64,000 nt of DNA from Salinisphaera sp049568105 (GCF_049568105.1 NZ_CP145335.1:3844001-3908000), one strand, 5' to 3'; positions 25,193 to 35,432 are shown, counted from the stretch's first letter. Notes: generated by a model from the letters alone, not told the origin. A program made the numbers and translations.

Positions 25193-28100
25193 TGTCGCGT
25201 TTTTTCATCGACCGCCCGATTTTCGCGACGGTGCTGGCAATCATCGTCAGCCTCGCCGGGGCGTTGGCGATCTTCACCCTGCCACTGGAGCAGTACCCGG
25301 AGATCGCCCCGCCGACCATCTCGATCTCGGCGACCTATACCGGTGCCAACGCCGAGACCACCCAGAACTCGGTGACCCAGATCATCGAACAGTCCATGAC
25401 CGGGCTCGACCACCTGCTGTATATCCAGTCGAGCTCGGATTCCTCGGGATCTTCGCGGGTACGCCTGACATTTGCCTCGGGTACCGATCCCGATATCGCC
25501 CAGGTTCAGGTCCAGAACGAGCTGCAGTCGGCGATTCCGCGGCTGCCGGCTTCGGTACAGCAGCAGGGCGTACGCACCTATCAATCCGGCGGCAACTATT
25601 TCCTGGTATTCGCCCTATCGTCGAACGATGGGTCGATGGACGAAGCCGATATCGGCGACTACATCGCCAGCACCCTCACCGATCCGTTGTCGCGGGTCTC
25701 CGGCATCAGCCAGGCGCGCAATTTCGGCGCCGAGTATGCGCTGCGGATCTGGCTCGATCCGCATAAGCTCAATCAATACAAGCTGATGCCCAGCGACATC
25801 CGCGATGCGCTGGAAGCCCAGAACGCCGATGTCTCGGCCGGCCAGCTCGGCGGTCTGCCCCAGGCCAAGGGCCAGCAGTTCAACGCCACGATCAAAGCCC
25901 GCAGCCGCCTGACCTCGGCCGAGCAGTTCAAAGACATCATCGTGAAGTCGACTGCAGACGGCTCGGTGGTGCATTTATCGGATGTCGCCCGGGTCGAGAT
26001 CGGCTCGGACGAATACTCGGAAATCGCACGCTTCAACGGCCGGCCTGCGGCCGGGCTGGGTCTAGAACTGGCGGCCGGCGCCAACGCCATGGACACTGCC
26101 GAGAACGTCAAGAAACGACTCGACGAGCTGTCCGAGTTCTTCCCCCCGGGGCTGGAAGCCCATGCCGCCTTCGATACCACGCCGTTCGTGCGGGCCTCGA
26201 TCGAGGAAGTCGTCAAGACCCTGCTCGAGGCCGTGGTCTTGGTCGTGGCGATCATGTTCCTGTTTCTGCAAAGCCTGCGCGCGACGCTGGTGCCGGCCCT
26301 GGCAGTCCCGGTGGTGCTTCTGGGCACCTTCGGCGTGCTGGCGGTGCTGGGCTATTCGATCAACACCCTGACCATGTTCGCCCTGGTGCTGGCCATCGGC
26401 CTGTTGGTCGACGATGCCATCGTCGTGGTCGAAAACGTCGAGCGGGTGATGGAAGAACAGCAACTCTCCCCGCGTGAGGCCACGATCCAGTCTATGGGCG
26501 AAATCCAGGGCGCGCTGGTCGGCATTGCCCTGGTGCTGTCGGCGGTATTCGTGCCGATGGCTTTCTTTCCCGGCTCGACCGGGGTGATCTATCGCCAGTT
26601 CGCGGTCACCATCGCTTCCGCCATGGTGTTATCAGTCGGCGTGGCGCTGATCCTCACGCCCGCGCTGTGCGCGAGCCTGCTCAAGCCGCCCGAGCAGCGT
26701 CGATCGCCCGGGCGTTTTTTCCGCGCCTTCAACCGCGGCGTCACAGCGACCGGCACGCTGTCGCAGCGCCTGGCCCAACGCCTGATCCGGGCCCGGGCGC
26801 TGGTGGTGCTGGCGTTTGCCGGCATCGTGCTCTTGGTGGGCTGGCTGTTCGCCCATTTACCGAGTTCGTTTTTGCCGAACGAAGACCAGGGCGTGCTTAT
26901 GGTCTCGATCCAGCTGCCGCCGGGCGCAGCCACCAATCGCACGGTTGATGCGATCGACCGCGTGACCGACTATTTCAAGGGCCGACCGAACGTGAAGTCG
27001 ATCTTCGCGATCGCCGGCAGCGGCACCCAGAACAGCGGGCGCGCATTCGTGCATTTGGTCGACTGGGGCGAGCGCACCGGGACCAATCCTTCCTCGGAGG
27101 CGATCGCCGCCCGGGCTACTGCGGCGCTATCCAAGGTCCGCGATGCCCGTATTTATGTGCTCTCGCCCCCGGCCTTACGCAATCTGGGCGACTCGTCCGG
27201 CTTCGAACTCGAACTCGAGGATATCGGCGGACGAGGCCGCGAAGCCCTGAGCGCGGCCCGCGAACAGTTTTTGCGGCTCGCGCGGGCCGACGACAAGCTC
27301 GCCCAGATGCGCGCCGACACCACCAATCCGAACGCCGAGTTCGCGATCGATATCGACGACGCCAAGGCACGCGCCCATGGCGTCTCGATCGCCAACATCA
27401 ACAGTACGCTCTCGACGGCCTTCGGTGGTTCCTACGTCGACGACTTCATCTATCAGGGTCGGGTCAAACGGGTCTACGTCGAGGGCGATACGCCCTATCG
27501 CATGCAGCCGGCGGACGTCGGCAACTGGTATGTCCGCAACAGCTCGGACGACATGGTGCCGTTTTCGGCGTTTTCGAGCGCGCATTGGACCACCGGTCTG
27601 CCCGAGCTGGAGCGCTATAACGGCGTGCCGGCCTACGAGATCTCCGGTCAGCCGGCCCCGGGGGTGAGCTCCTCGGACGCCATGGCCGAAGTCAAGAAAC
27701 TGGTCGACGAGCTGCCCGAAGGTATCGGCTATGAATGGTCGGGCATTTCCTTCCAGCAGCAACAGGCCGGCAACCAGGCACCGCTGTTGTATGCGGTGTC
27801 GATCGGCTTCGTGTTTCTGTGCCTGGCGGCCCTGTACGAAAGCTGGTCGATCCCGGTGGCGGTGATGCTGGTGGTGCCGCTCGGCGTGCTCGGCGCGCTG
27901 GCCGCGATCTTCATGCGCGGCATGCCAGTCGATGTGTATTTCCAGGTCGGCCTTTTGACCACCATCGGGCTGTCGGCTAAGAACGCGATCTTGATCGTCG
28001 AATATGCCCATCAGCTCGAACGCGCTGGAGAATCGCTGGTCGATGCGGCTCTGCATGCGGTGCGGCTGCGGCTACGCCCGATCCTGATGACCTCCCTGGC

Positions 28101-28293
28101 TTTCGGTATGGGCGTCTTCCCATTGATGATCTCGACCGGGGCCGGCGCCGGGGCGCGCAACTCGGTCGGCACCGGCGTATTCGGCGGCATGGTGGCTGCC
28201 ACCGTGCTCGCGATCTTCTTCGTGCCGGTGTTTTTCGTCCTGTCGCGGGCCGGCTGGCGGCGGCTGAGTGCGGACGGACGGGCCATTCGATGA
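25192..28293 (+). CDS. RND multidrug efflux permease (AcrB/MexB-like, HAE1)
   Basis: Proton-driven trimeric inner-membrane pump of 1033 residues. The paired aspartates of TM4 are in LLVDDAIVVVENVER and the TM10 lysine in GLSAKNAILIVEYA. The N-terminal MSRFFIDRPIFATVLAIIV and two large periplasmic loops are typical. The start is GTG 25192, overlapping the adaptor stop by one base. The gene overlaps the outer-membrane factor gene by four bases. Substrates cannot be predicted. Confidence 0.97.
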   Translation: MSRFFIDRPIFATVLAIIVSLAGALAIFTLPLEQYPEIAPPTISISATYTGANAETTQNSVTQIIEQSMTGLDHLLYIQSSSDSSGSSRVRLTFASGTDPDIAQVQVQNELQSAIPRLPASVQQQGVRTYQSGGNYFLVFALSSNDGSMDEADIGDYIASTLTDPLSRVSGISQARNFGAEYALRIWLDPHKLNQYKLMPSDIRDALEAQNADVSAGQLGGLPQAKGQQFNATIKARSRLTSAEQFKDIIVKSTADGSVVHLSDVARVEIGSDEYSEIARFNGRPAAGLGLELAAGANAMDTAENVKKRLDELSEFFPPGLEAHAAFDTTPFVRASIEEVVKTLLEAVVLVVAIMFLFLQSLRATLVPALAVPVVLLGTFGVLAVLGYSINTLTMFALVLAIGLLVDDAIVVVENVERVMEEQQLSPREATIQSMGEIQGALVGIALVLSAVFVPMAFFPGSTGVIYRQFAVTIASAMVLSVGVALILTPALCASLLKPPEQRRSPGRFFRAFNRGVTATGTLSQRLAQRLIRARALVVLAFAGIVLLVGWLFAHLPSSFLPNEDQGVLMVSIQLPPGAATNRTVDAIDRVTDYFKGRPNVKSIFAIAGSGTQNSGRAFVHLVDWGERTGTNPSSEAIAARATAALSKVRDARIYVLSPPALRNLGDSSGFELELEDIGGRGREALSAAREQFLRLARADDKLAQMRADTTNPNAEFAIDIDDAKARAHGVSIANINSTLSTAFGGSYVDDFIYQGRVKRVYVEGDTPYRMQPADVGNWYVRNSSDDMVPFSAFSSAHWTTGLPELERYNGVPAYEISGQPAPGVSSSDAMAEVKKLVDELPEGIGYEWSGISFQQQQAGNQAPLLYAVSIGFVFLCLAALYESWSIPVAVMLVVPLGVLGALAAIFMRGMPVDVYFQVGLLTTIGLSAKNAILIVEYAHQLERAGESLVDAALHAVRLRLRPILMTSLAFGMGVFPLMISTGAGAGARNSVGTGVFGGMVAATVLAIFFVPVFFVLSRAGWRRLSADGRAIR

Positions 28294-29777
28294 GTATGGG
28301 CGGGCTGCGATATCTGCTGGTCGGGGCGCTGTTCGGCCTCGCCGGCTGCGTGAATCTGGCCCCCGACTATCAACAGCCGGCACCGGTCACGCCGACGCTG
28401 TGGCCGAGTGTCGGCCCCAACCCGGCCCCGGAGCCGGTCGCAGCCCCGGATGTCGCCGATCTGGGCTGGCGGGATTTCTTGGTCGACGACCGGTTGCGCC
28501 GGACCGTGGCCACCGCCCTGGCCCACAACCGCAACCTGCGGATCGCGGCCCTGGATATCGAAGCTGCCCGGGCCCAGTACCGCGACAACCGGGCCGAGCT
28601 GTTTCCGTCGATCGATGCCTCGAGCAGTGCCACGTTTTCGCGCGCCGGCCGCACCACGGCCGGCGGCAACGACACCAGCAGCGGCAACGTAGTCAACGGC
28701 AGATCGGTGTCCAAGAGCCTGTCGGCCGAGCTCGGCTTTGCCAGTTATGAACTCGATTTCTTCGGTCGACTGCGCAACCAGAAACAAGCCGCCTTTGATG
28801 CCCTGCTGTCTTCAGCGGCAGCGCGCCGCTCGACCCAGATCAGCCTGATCGGCCAGGTGGCCAGCGATTGGCTGACCCTGGCCGCCGACAAGGAACGTCT
28901 GGCGATCGCTCAAGAGACCCTGGCCAACCAGCGACAGAATTTGAAACTGGTACGTGCCCGGCACGACTACGGGGTGGCCTCTGGCTCGGACGTGGCCGAT
29001 GCCCGTTCGGCGGTCGAATCAGCCCGGGTCGATGTCGCCAGCTATACCACCCTGGTGGCTCAGGATCGCAATGCCTTGAACCTGGTCGCCGGCACCAGCG
29101 TGGCCACGGCCGATCTGCCGGGCGCCCAGGTGCCTGCGGCCCCGGTGATCGACGATCTGCCGGCCGGCATTCCGTCCCAAGTCCTGACCAACCGGCCGGA
29201 CGTGATTTCAGCCGAATACACGCTGCGCGGCGACTATGCCTCGATCGGCGCGGCACGCGCGGCGTTTTTCCCAACGATCAGCCTGACTGCGGCCACCGGC
29301 TGGGCGACCTCGGGCCTGTCCGGGCTGTTCGCCGACGACAATCGATCCTGGAGCTTCACCCCGCAGATCGACCAGCCGATCTTCGACGGCGGCTCGCGCC
29401 TGGCCCAGCTCGATCTGGCCCATGTCCAGCGCCATATTGATCTCGCCGACTACGAACAGACCATCCAGACCGCATTCCGCGAGGTCGCCGATGCCCTGGC
29501 TACGCGCGCGACCATCAACGAACAGGTCGCCGCCCAGCAGGCGCTTGTAGCGGCCAGCAGCCGGGCCTATCGACTGTCGTTGGCACGCTACCGGGCCGGC
29601 ACCGCCAGCTTTCTGGATACGCTGGTCGAGCAGCGCACGCTGTACAACGCTCGGCTCAACGAGGTCGGGCGCCGTTTGGCGCGCCAGACCAATCTGGTCA
29701 CTTTGTACAAAGTCTTGGGCGGCGGCGGCCTGGCCCAAAGCACCGCGGCTGCCGCCCCCGAACCGGGGCCATCGTGA
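28290..29777 (+). CDS. RND outer-membrane factor (OprM/NodT family lipoprotein)
   Basis: Outer-membrane channel of the efflux system, 495 residues. The lipobox LAGC gives the acylated cysteine C20. The protein has the two internal OEP repeats with long helices, including LGFASYELDFFGRLRN and the second-repeat FDGGSRLAQLDLA. It is the third gene of the operon, starting inside the stop of the pump gene (ATGA). Confidence 0.96.
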   Translation: MSMGGLRYLLVGALFGLAGCVNLAPDYQQPAPVTPTLWPSVGPNPAPEPVAAPDVADLGWRDFLVDDRLRRTVATALAHNRNLRIAALDIEAARAQYRDNRAELFPSIDASSSATFSRAGRTTAGGNDTSSGNVVNGRSVSKSLSAELGFASYELDFFGRLRNQKQAAFDALLSSAAARRSTQISLIGQVASDWLTLAADKERLAIAQETLANQRQNLKLVRARHDYGVASGSDVADARSAVESARVDVASYTTLVAQDRNALNLVAGTSVATADLPGAQVPAAPVIDDLPAGIPSQVLTNRPDVISAEYTLRGDYASIGAARAAFFPTISLTAATGWATSGLSGLFADDNRSWSFTPQIDQPIFDGGSRLAQLDLAHVQRHIDLADYEQTIQTAFREVADALATRATINEQVAAQQALVAASSRAYRLSLARYRAGTASFLDTLVEQRTLYNARLNEVGRRLARQTNLVTLYKVLGGGGLAQSTAAAAPEPGPS

Positions 29778-30066
29778 TCGCCGGCCTACAATGGCGGCTT
29801 TGCAGGCCGATGCGGTCCTGCCCAGCCGCGCTTCCGCGCGCCGCCGAACCACTACGAGGCACCGCGCCGTTCGGCCAGGCGCGATCGCGCATGCCTCGCC
29901 CAGGCTATTCGCCAAAGCGAACTGCCGCTAGTACATTGCGGGCCGGTGTTAACGCCGATTCACCACGAACTACGTTATGTTCGATGGTTCGAACCGTTGC
30001 CGAATATCAATGCGACCCGGCAATCGTGCATATCGATCGGGTCACTGTGTTGCTCAGGAGTCTTGC

Positions 30067-30888
30067 ATGACGTTTACCGTCTTTCGTCGCCGTGTCCTTG
30101 CCGCCAGCCTGGCGACCTCGATACTGCTGGGCGCAGCCGGCGCGGCCGCCGCCGAGTCGACCTCGGCGCCGAAAACCAAAGACCTGCCGCCGGTACTCCA
30201 GGAAGCCGTCAAGGCCGGCCAGTTCAAGGTCACCAAGCAGTTCGATACCGATGCCCCGGGTATCACCGGCTACGTGGTCGAACAGAACGGCCAGCATCGT
30301 ATCGTTTACGGCGACGAGGGCTATCTGATCATGGGTCGGCTGATCTCGCCCGACGGCGACAATCTGTCCGCCCAATATACCGACCAGTACGTGCCCAAGC
30401 CGGATGTCAGCAAAGTGGTCGATCAACTCGAGTCGGACGAGCATCTAGTCCAGCAAGGACCGGACGATGCGCCGGTACTATATGTGTTCGCCGACCCGAA
30501 CTGTATCTATTGCCATCGCTTCTATCAGCAGGTCAAACCGATGGTCGACGCCGGCCAGCTGCAGATCCAGTGGGTGATGGTCGGCTTTCTCAAAGAGTCC
30601 AGCATGGGCCGGGCGGCCGCGATCCTGAGCGCCGACGAGCCAGCCAAGGCCCTAGTCGAAAACGAAAACGGCTTCGAGGAAGATAGCGAGAACGGCGGCA
30701 TCGAGCCGCTCGATTCGCCCTCGAAAAAACTCCAGGACGTGATCGACCAGCACTATAAACAGATGGCGGCCGCCGGCGGCAGCGGCACGCCGACCGTGCT
30801 CTACCAAAAACAAGACGATCAATGGGCTGCCCGCGTAGGCATGCCGCCCAAGCAATGGCTCAAGCAATATATCGACAACCATAGCTGA
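30067..30888 (+). CDS. DsbG/DsbC-like periplasmic thiol-disulfide isomerase
   Basis: Exported thioredoxin-fold protein of 273 residues. The signal peptide ends near AAAAE (residue 30). An N-terminal dimerisation region (about 35-115) precedes the thioredoxin domain with the active-site C146-I-Y-C149 and the cis-proline loop GTPTVLY. The CIYC dipeptide differs from DsbG (CPYC) and DsbC (CGYC). ATG 30067 is chosen for the AGGAG six bases upstream; the frame is open to 29977. The 289 bases before it carry no other gene that I can see. Confidence 0.9.
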   Translation: MTFTVFRRRVLAASLATSILLGAAGAAAAESTSAPKTKDLPPVLQEAVKAGQFKVTKQFDTDAPGITGYVVEQNGQHRIVYGDEGYLIMGRLISPDGDNLSAQYTDQYVPKPDVSKVVDQLESDEHLVQQGPDDAPVLYVFADPNCIYCHRFYQQVKPMVDAGQLQIQWVMVGFLKESSMGRAAAILSADEPAKALVENENGFEEDSENGGIEPLDSPSKKLQDVIDQHYKQMAAAGGSGTPTVLYQKQDDQWAARVGMPPKQWLKQYIDNHS

Positions 30889-30974
30889 TCACCCAACCGG
30901 GCCGGTCGGCTTTTTGATTTCTCGACACGCGGTCGGCGCATGCCGGCCGCTGGCTTGTACCGCGGTTTTCCATC

Positions 30975-32489
30975 GTGCCCAACCCTATTCGACGTCTTAG
31001 CCTGCACGGCGGCTGGATCGCGCCCAGTTTGGCCGTGCTGGCCGGGATCGCCTCGGTCGCAGCGTTCGCGCCCTTCGGCGCATTCTGGGTCCTGCCGCTG
31101 ACTTTGGCCGCCCTGTTCCGGCTGGCCGACCAGACCGCCCCGCGACGCGCCGCGCTACTCGGCCTGGCTTATGGTATCGGCCAGTTCGCCGCCGGTACCT
31201 ACTGGATCCTGATCGCCCTGTCCGGCGTTGGCGGTGCGCCGCTGCCGCTGGCCGTGGCGTTGCTGGTCGGCCTGATCGTGCTGCTGTCGACATTCATTGC
31301 GTCAATCTTGGCGTTGACGGCCCGTGTCGCACCGCAGCCGGGGGCGCTGCGCTATCTGGTCTGGCTGCCGGCCCTCTGGTGCCTGGCCGAATGGCTGCGC
31401 GGCTGGGTGTTTTCCGGCTTTCCCTGGTTGTCGATCGGCTATTCCCAGATCGATTCGCCCTTGGTTGGCCTGGCGCCGATCCTGGGTGTATTCGGTGTGA
31501 GCTGGGCGGTCGCGCTGTCGGCCGGCCTGCTGGCTTGGCTGAGCACATCGCCGCGGCGTGCTCCGATCGCGCTGGCAGGCTTGGCCGTCGTCTGGGCAGG
31601 CGCCTACGGGCTCGGCCGGATCGACTGGACACATCCGATCGGCCGACCGCTGTCGGTCACGCTGGCCCAGGGTGACGTCGCTCAGCAGGCCAAATGGTCG
31701 CCCGATGCCGTGCAGCGGGCGGTTCATCGCTATTCGAGCCTGACCCGGGGCCATTGGCGCTCGGATTTGGTGATCTGGCCGGAAACCGCGATTCCGAACT
31801 ATTATCGCGCCGTCAAACCGGCGCTCGACGATCTCGGCGAACAGCTCGCTGCCCACGACACTACGCTGATTACCGGGCTGTTGCGCGCCAGCCCCGATGG
31901 TCAGCAGATCTATAACAGCGTGGTCGCGGTCGGCGCCGGCAGCGGTTTGTATGCCAAGCGCCATTTGGTGCCCTTTGGCGAATATTTTCCGGTGCCGGAG
32001 GTGATTCGACGCTGGATGGCCCAATCGGGGATGCCGTATTCGGATTTCACGGCGGGCGCGCTCGACCAGAAACCGATCGTGGCCGGCGACGTGGCCCTGG
32101 GCATTTCGATCTGCTACGAAGACATCTTCGGCGGCCTGATCGCTCGCGACGTCCCGCCGGCCAACGTGCTGGTCAACGTCTCCGACGATGCCTGGTTCGG
32201 GCGCTCGATCGGCCCGGACCAGCATTTCGAGATCGCCCGCATGCGCGCCGCCGAGACCGGGCGCTATTTGCTGCGCGCGGACAACAGCGCGGTCACCGGT
32301 ATCGTCGGGCCCGACGGTAGCATCGAAAAACGCGCCCCCGATTTCGAACAGACCATAGTGACCGGCGAAATCCATGCCTACGACGGCCTAACGCCCTTTG
32401 TCCGCTGGGGCAATGGCGGCGTGGCCGGGCTGGCGATGTTGGTGCTCGTGGCCGCCGGCATGGCCGGACAGCGCCGTTCGTCGCGATAA
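30975..32489 (+). CDS. lnt: Apolipoprotein N-acyltransferase
   Basis: Adds the third acyl chain to outer-membrane lipoproteins at the inner membrane. It has 504 residues: about seven N-terminal membrane helices, a nitrilase-like periplasmic domain (about 225-470) and a C-terminal helix. The catalytic triad is E270 (IWPET), K328 (YAKRHLVPFGEY) and C380 (SICYEDIF). The start is GTG 30975. corC and ybeY, its usual neighbours, are not here; it follows the DsbG-like gene. Confidence 0.96.
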   Translation: MPNPIRRLSLHGGWIAPSLAVLAGIASVAAFAPFGAFWVLPLTLAALFRLADQTAPRRAALLGLAYGIGQFAAGTYWILIALSGVGGAPLPLAVALLVGLIVLLSTFIASILALTARVAPQPGALRYLVWLPALWCLAEWLRGWVFSGFPWLSIGYSQIDSPLVGLAPILGVFGVSWAVALSAGLLAWLSTSPRRAPIALAGLAVVWAGAYGLGRIDWTHPIGRPLSVTLAQGDVAQQAKWSPDAVQRAVHRYSSLTRGHWRSDLVIWPETAIPNYYRAVKPALDDLGEQLAAHDTTLITGLLRASPDGQQIYNSVVAVGAGSGLYAKRHLVPFGEYFPVPEVIRRWMAQSGMPYSDFTAGALDQKPIVAGDVALGISICYEDIFGGLIARDVPPANVLVNVSDDAWFGRSIGPDQHFEIARMRAAETGRYLLRADNSAVTGIVGPDGSIEKRAPDFEQTIVTGEIHAYDGLTPFVRWGNGGVAGLAMLVLVAAGMAGQRRSSR

Positions 32490-32573
32490 TGAGGATTCCC
32501 GACTGTAGCAACGGCACAAATCCTGCTAAAACAAGGCAAGTCCCACTTCTTGTAAAGGCCAGGAGGTTCTATT

Positions 32574-33737
32574 ATGTCCTCGGTTTCCTTGCCCACTGTC
32601 GATCGCCGCGCTGACCGTGGCCTGGCAGCGCCGCTTCCCCACGATATCCGCAAGACCGGCATCGACCCGGACTACTGGTATCCGCTCGCGCGCTCGCGCG
32701 ATGTACCGCGCGCCGGCACCAAGGGTGTTGCCTTCGCCGGCGAGCCGATCGTGCTCGCCCGCACCGATAAAGGCGAGATCTTTGCCCTAGAAGACCGCTG
32801 TGCGCATCGCCAGGTGCCGTTGTCGCTGGGCGAGGTTCGCGGTGAGCGCCTGCTCTGCGGCTACCACTGCTGGGCTTACAACACCGCGGGCGCCTGTATC
32901 AACGTCCCCTATCTGGACAAGAACAAATCGCTGCCCAACGGCGTGAAGAGCTATCCCTGCGTCGAGGCCTACGGGCTGATCTTCGTGTTCCCGGGCAACG
33001 TGCACTCGCCCAATATCGAGGCGTTCCCACGTATCCCGTCCTGGGGCAAGTCCGAATACAAAACCCGCTATCTGGATCGTCGCATCGACTGTCACTACAG
33101 TTTTATGCACGAAAACCTGATGGACATGAACCATCAGTTCTTGCATCGCAGCTTGATGGGCAGCATCAACCCGACTGCACTGGCGATTCGCGAAGGCGAT
33201 GGCTGGGTCGAAGTGGACTACACCTTCCATCGCGCCCGCGGCAAGCAGCCGATCGGCGAGAAATTCATGCTCGGCCGCCGTGCCAAGACCCCGGATGCCA
33301 AAGCCGAAGCCCGTGAGGATAAGGACATCATGACCATCCGTACGGGCTACCCCTACCAGACGCTGCAATTCTGGACCGCCGGCTCGAGCGAACCAGCGCT
33401 GGATCTGTGGAATGCCTATGTGCCGATCGACGCCGAACAGCGAAAAAACCATACCTTTGGCCTGATGATGGTGAAAAAACCGGGCATCCCCGGCGCCATT
33501 CATCTGCTCTGGCCGTTCATCGTGGCCTTTACCAACGGCATCTTCGGCCAGGACGAAGACATCGTCGAAGCCGAACAACGCGCCTTCGATGCCCAGGGCG
33601 AGGATCTGAACAACGAAATCTTTCCGATCATCCAGAAACTGCGCCACCTGCTGGTGACGCAGGGCGTGCCGCTGCCGGAACCGCTCGCGACGCCGGCACC
33701 GGTCCAGCTCGGTACTTCTACCGATGGCCTGCGCTGA
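32574..33737 (+). CDS. Rieske non-heme iron oxygenase
   Basis: Oxygenase alpha-subunit of 387 residues. The Rieske [2Fe-2S] ligands are C76, H78, C95 and H98. The mononuclear iron site is suggested by ENLMDMNHQFLHRS, giving two histidines at the usual spacing. It resembles stand-alone pheophorbide a oxygenase/vanillate demethylase-type enzymes more than two-subunit dioxygenases, and no reductase or ferredoxin gene is adjacent. A strong AGGAGG precedes the ATG. The substrate is unknown; a 7-bp hairpin-like GC stretch follows the stop at 33761-33779. Confidence 0.87.
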   Translation: MSSVSLPTVDRRADRGLAAPLPHDIRKTGIDPDYWYPLARSRDVPRAGTKGVAFAGEPIVLARTDKGEIFALEDRCAHRQVPLSLGEVRGERLLCGYHCWAYNTAGACINVPYLDKNKSLPNGVKSYPCVEAYGLIFVFPGNVHSPNIEAFPRIPSWGKSEYKTRYLDRRIDCHYSFMHENLMDMNHQFLHRSLMGSINPTALAIREGDGWVEVDYTFHRARGKQPIGEKFMLGRRAKTPDAKAEAREDKDIMTIRTGYPYQTLQFWTAGSSEPALDLWNAYVPIDAEQRKNHTFGLMMVKKPGIPGAIHLLWPFIVAFTNGIFGQDEDIVEAEQRAFDAQGEDLNNEIFPIIQKLRHLLVTQGVPLPEPLATPAPVQLGTSTDGLR

Positions 33738-33873
33738 GCAGGGGCGCTAGCGTCAATTAAGCGGGCTTGAACCGCCCGCCGGGTCGCAAGACCAATATCT
33801 CGCCTCGCGGCCACGCCGCAGGCACTTCGAAGCTCTCCCCCCGAGCTTCACACTGGAACCGGAGGGTTCTTAC

Positions 33874-34056
33874 ATGGTTGACGAAGATCGCAAACAAGGT
33901 ACGGCCGACAAGATCAAAGGCACCGTCAAGGAGCAGGTCGGCAAACTGACTGGCGACGAAGAAAAGGAAGCCGAGGGCAAAGCCCAAAAAAACAAGGGCA
34001 AAGCGCAAGACACGCTCGGCAAAGGCAAGGACAAGGCCCGCGACACGCTCGACTGA
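33874..34056 (+). CDS. CsbD-family stress protein
   Basis: Small, highly charged protein of 60 residues with the repeated lysine/glutamate pattern of the CsbD/YjbJ family (DKIKGTVKEQVGKLTGD). The family is induced by general stress and its function is unknown. ATG 33874 has GGAGGG upstream. A strong terminator follows at 34118. The composition is mostly charged, with no hydrophobic core. Confidence 0.92.
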   Translation: MVDEDRKQGTADKIKGTVKEQVGKLTGDEEKEAEGKAQKNKGKAQDTLGKGKDKARDTLD

Positions 34057-34117
34057 TCAGTCGAGGAGCGGGCCTCTTCGAGTAGGCCACTAGGCCGCTT
34101 TCAACAGCCCGCTCGAG

Positions 34118-34145
34118 AGCCGGAGCTTCGCTCCGGCTTTTTTTT
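34118..34145 (+). terminator. Rho-independent terminator of csbD
   Basis: Stem AGCCGGAGC / GCTCCGGCT with loop TTC, followed by eight T. It lies 61 bases after the csbD stop. Confidence 0.9.
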
Positions 34146-34146
34146 G

Positions 34147-34420
34147 AGGCGCCGTGGCCACCCCGCGGTACGCAACCCTTCTTGCTGCCCGAAGGCGAGT
34201 CCACGCCAGGGCTGTTGGGCTACAAGCCGAGGCGCTTTGCGTACAGCGCAGTTGCGCGACGTCAATGAGCAGCAACGCTGGGCTGCGGCCTGAATCGCGT
34301 CGGCCCACATTACGCGCCTCGATCATGGCACGCCCAGAACCAGAACCGGCGGCTTGTGCCTCGCCAGCCACGATTTAGGGCAGCAACGCAGCGCTCGCAC
34401 GACCCCGCACTACGCCCCAG
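34147..34420 (+). repeat. Dispersed non-coding repeat, third copy with worn ends
   Basis: The core (34210-34400) shares GCTGTTGGGCTACAAGCCGA, GCGACGTCA, ATCGCGTCGG, ATGGCACGCCCAGAACC and CCACGATTTAGGGCAGCAA with the full copy at 12911-13196. The ends are degraded; on the minus strand the distal end reads TGGGGCGTAGTG. It fills the space between the csbD terminator and the stop of the EamA gene at 34425. Confidence 0.78.
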
Positions 34421-34424
34421 CGGC

Positions 34425-35432
34425 TCATGACGCCGACATCGAAGCCCCGCGGCCACGTAGCGCGGCATGGCGCGCACGGGGTACGCGGGCCGCACCCGGC
34501 GAGCCACCGCCGGTCGCACAGACACCGGCTACCGCGATCATCAGCATACCGCCGATGGCCCAAAGATCCGGCACGTGGGAAAACAGCAGCAGACTCCACA
34601 GCGCCGAAAACACCAGATAGCTATAGTCGCCGGCGGCCACCAGAGGCGCGGGCGCCATCTGGTAGGCACGCGCCATCGCCGCACTAGCCACGACCGCAAT
34701 CACCGCCAGCGCCACGACGATCGGCGCGACTTCAGCCAGCGCCGGGATCGACAGCGTATGCCACCCAGTCGCTACGAACGGGGCGCTTTCCTGCCAGCTC
34801 GCCGGCAACGAAACCACCGACGTACCGAGCAATCCCAGTAAGCCGGCGAACAGAAATACCATATGTACGCCGAGCGCCATCAGTAAGGGCGACTCCTCAC
34901 GACAATGCGAGGCAGTCAGCATCGCCGCCAACGCATAGAACACCGCCCCGACCAACGGCAATATCAGCATCGGCGAAAAAGCCGATGTGCCTGGCCGCAG
35001 GAGCACCAGCACGCCCACGAAACCCAAGGCTACGGCACCGATTTCCCCCCGGCCGAGCCGCCGTCCGGGCGCCAACGCCGACATCACCGTAATCAACACC
35101 GGCGCACTGTACAGGGCCGCCGAGACGCTCGGCAGGCTCAACTGGGTCAGGGCGAGATAAACCAGAATCCACATCGCCACCAGCAATACACTGCGTAGGC
35201 CGAGCCAGCCCAGATTCTTCGTACGCCGGGCCAGCGGCGCGCGCCGGGTGAGCAACAGCACCCACAGCAGCGGCAGCGCCACTACGGAACGAATGAATAT
35301 CAGCTGCCACACGCTGACCGTATGCGAAACGATCTTGACCAAACCATCGCCCAAGGCCAGAACAACGGCCGCCAGCACGATGTAGCCGAGCCCGCCAGCG
35401 GCCGGCGACGCCCACCAAGACATACGATCCAT
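34425..35432 (-). CDS. EamA/DMT-family membrane transporter
   Basis: Inner-membrane transporter of 335 residues with about ten hydrophobic helices in two EamA halves (about 15-150 and 160-300). Such proteins often export metabolites or amino acids; the substrate is unknown. The C-terminal 28 residues are Arg/Ala-rich, unlike the rest, and end next to a dispersed repeat, so the original C-terminus may have been altered. It diverges from the LysR gene at 35525, a common arrangement for a regulator and its target. Confidence 0.9.
   Translation of the reverse strand: MDRMSWWASPAAGGLGYIVLAAVVLALGDGLVKIVSHTVSVWQLIFIRSVVALPLLWVLLLTRRAPLARRTKNLGWLGLRSVLLVAMWILVYLALTQLSLPSVSAALYSAPVLITVMSALAPGRRLGRGEIGAVALGFVGVLVLLRPGTSAFSPMLILPLVGAVFYALAAMLTASHCREESPLLMALGVHMVFLFAGLLGLLGTSVVSLPASWQESAPFVATGWHTLSIPALAEVAPIVVALAVIAVVASAAMARAYQMAPAPLVAAGDYSYLVFSALWSLLLFSHVPDLWAIGGMLMIAVAGVCATGGGSPGAARVPRARHAALRGRGASMSAS

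Noticed and set aside
27175..28056. A 293-residue frame opposite the RND permease
   Set aside because: Antisense to a conserved transmembrane part of the pump; no domain or ribosome-binding site.
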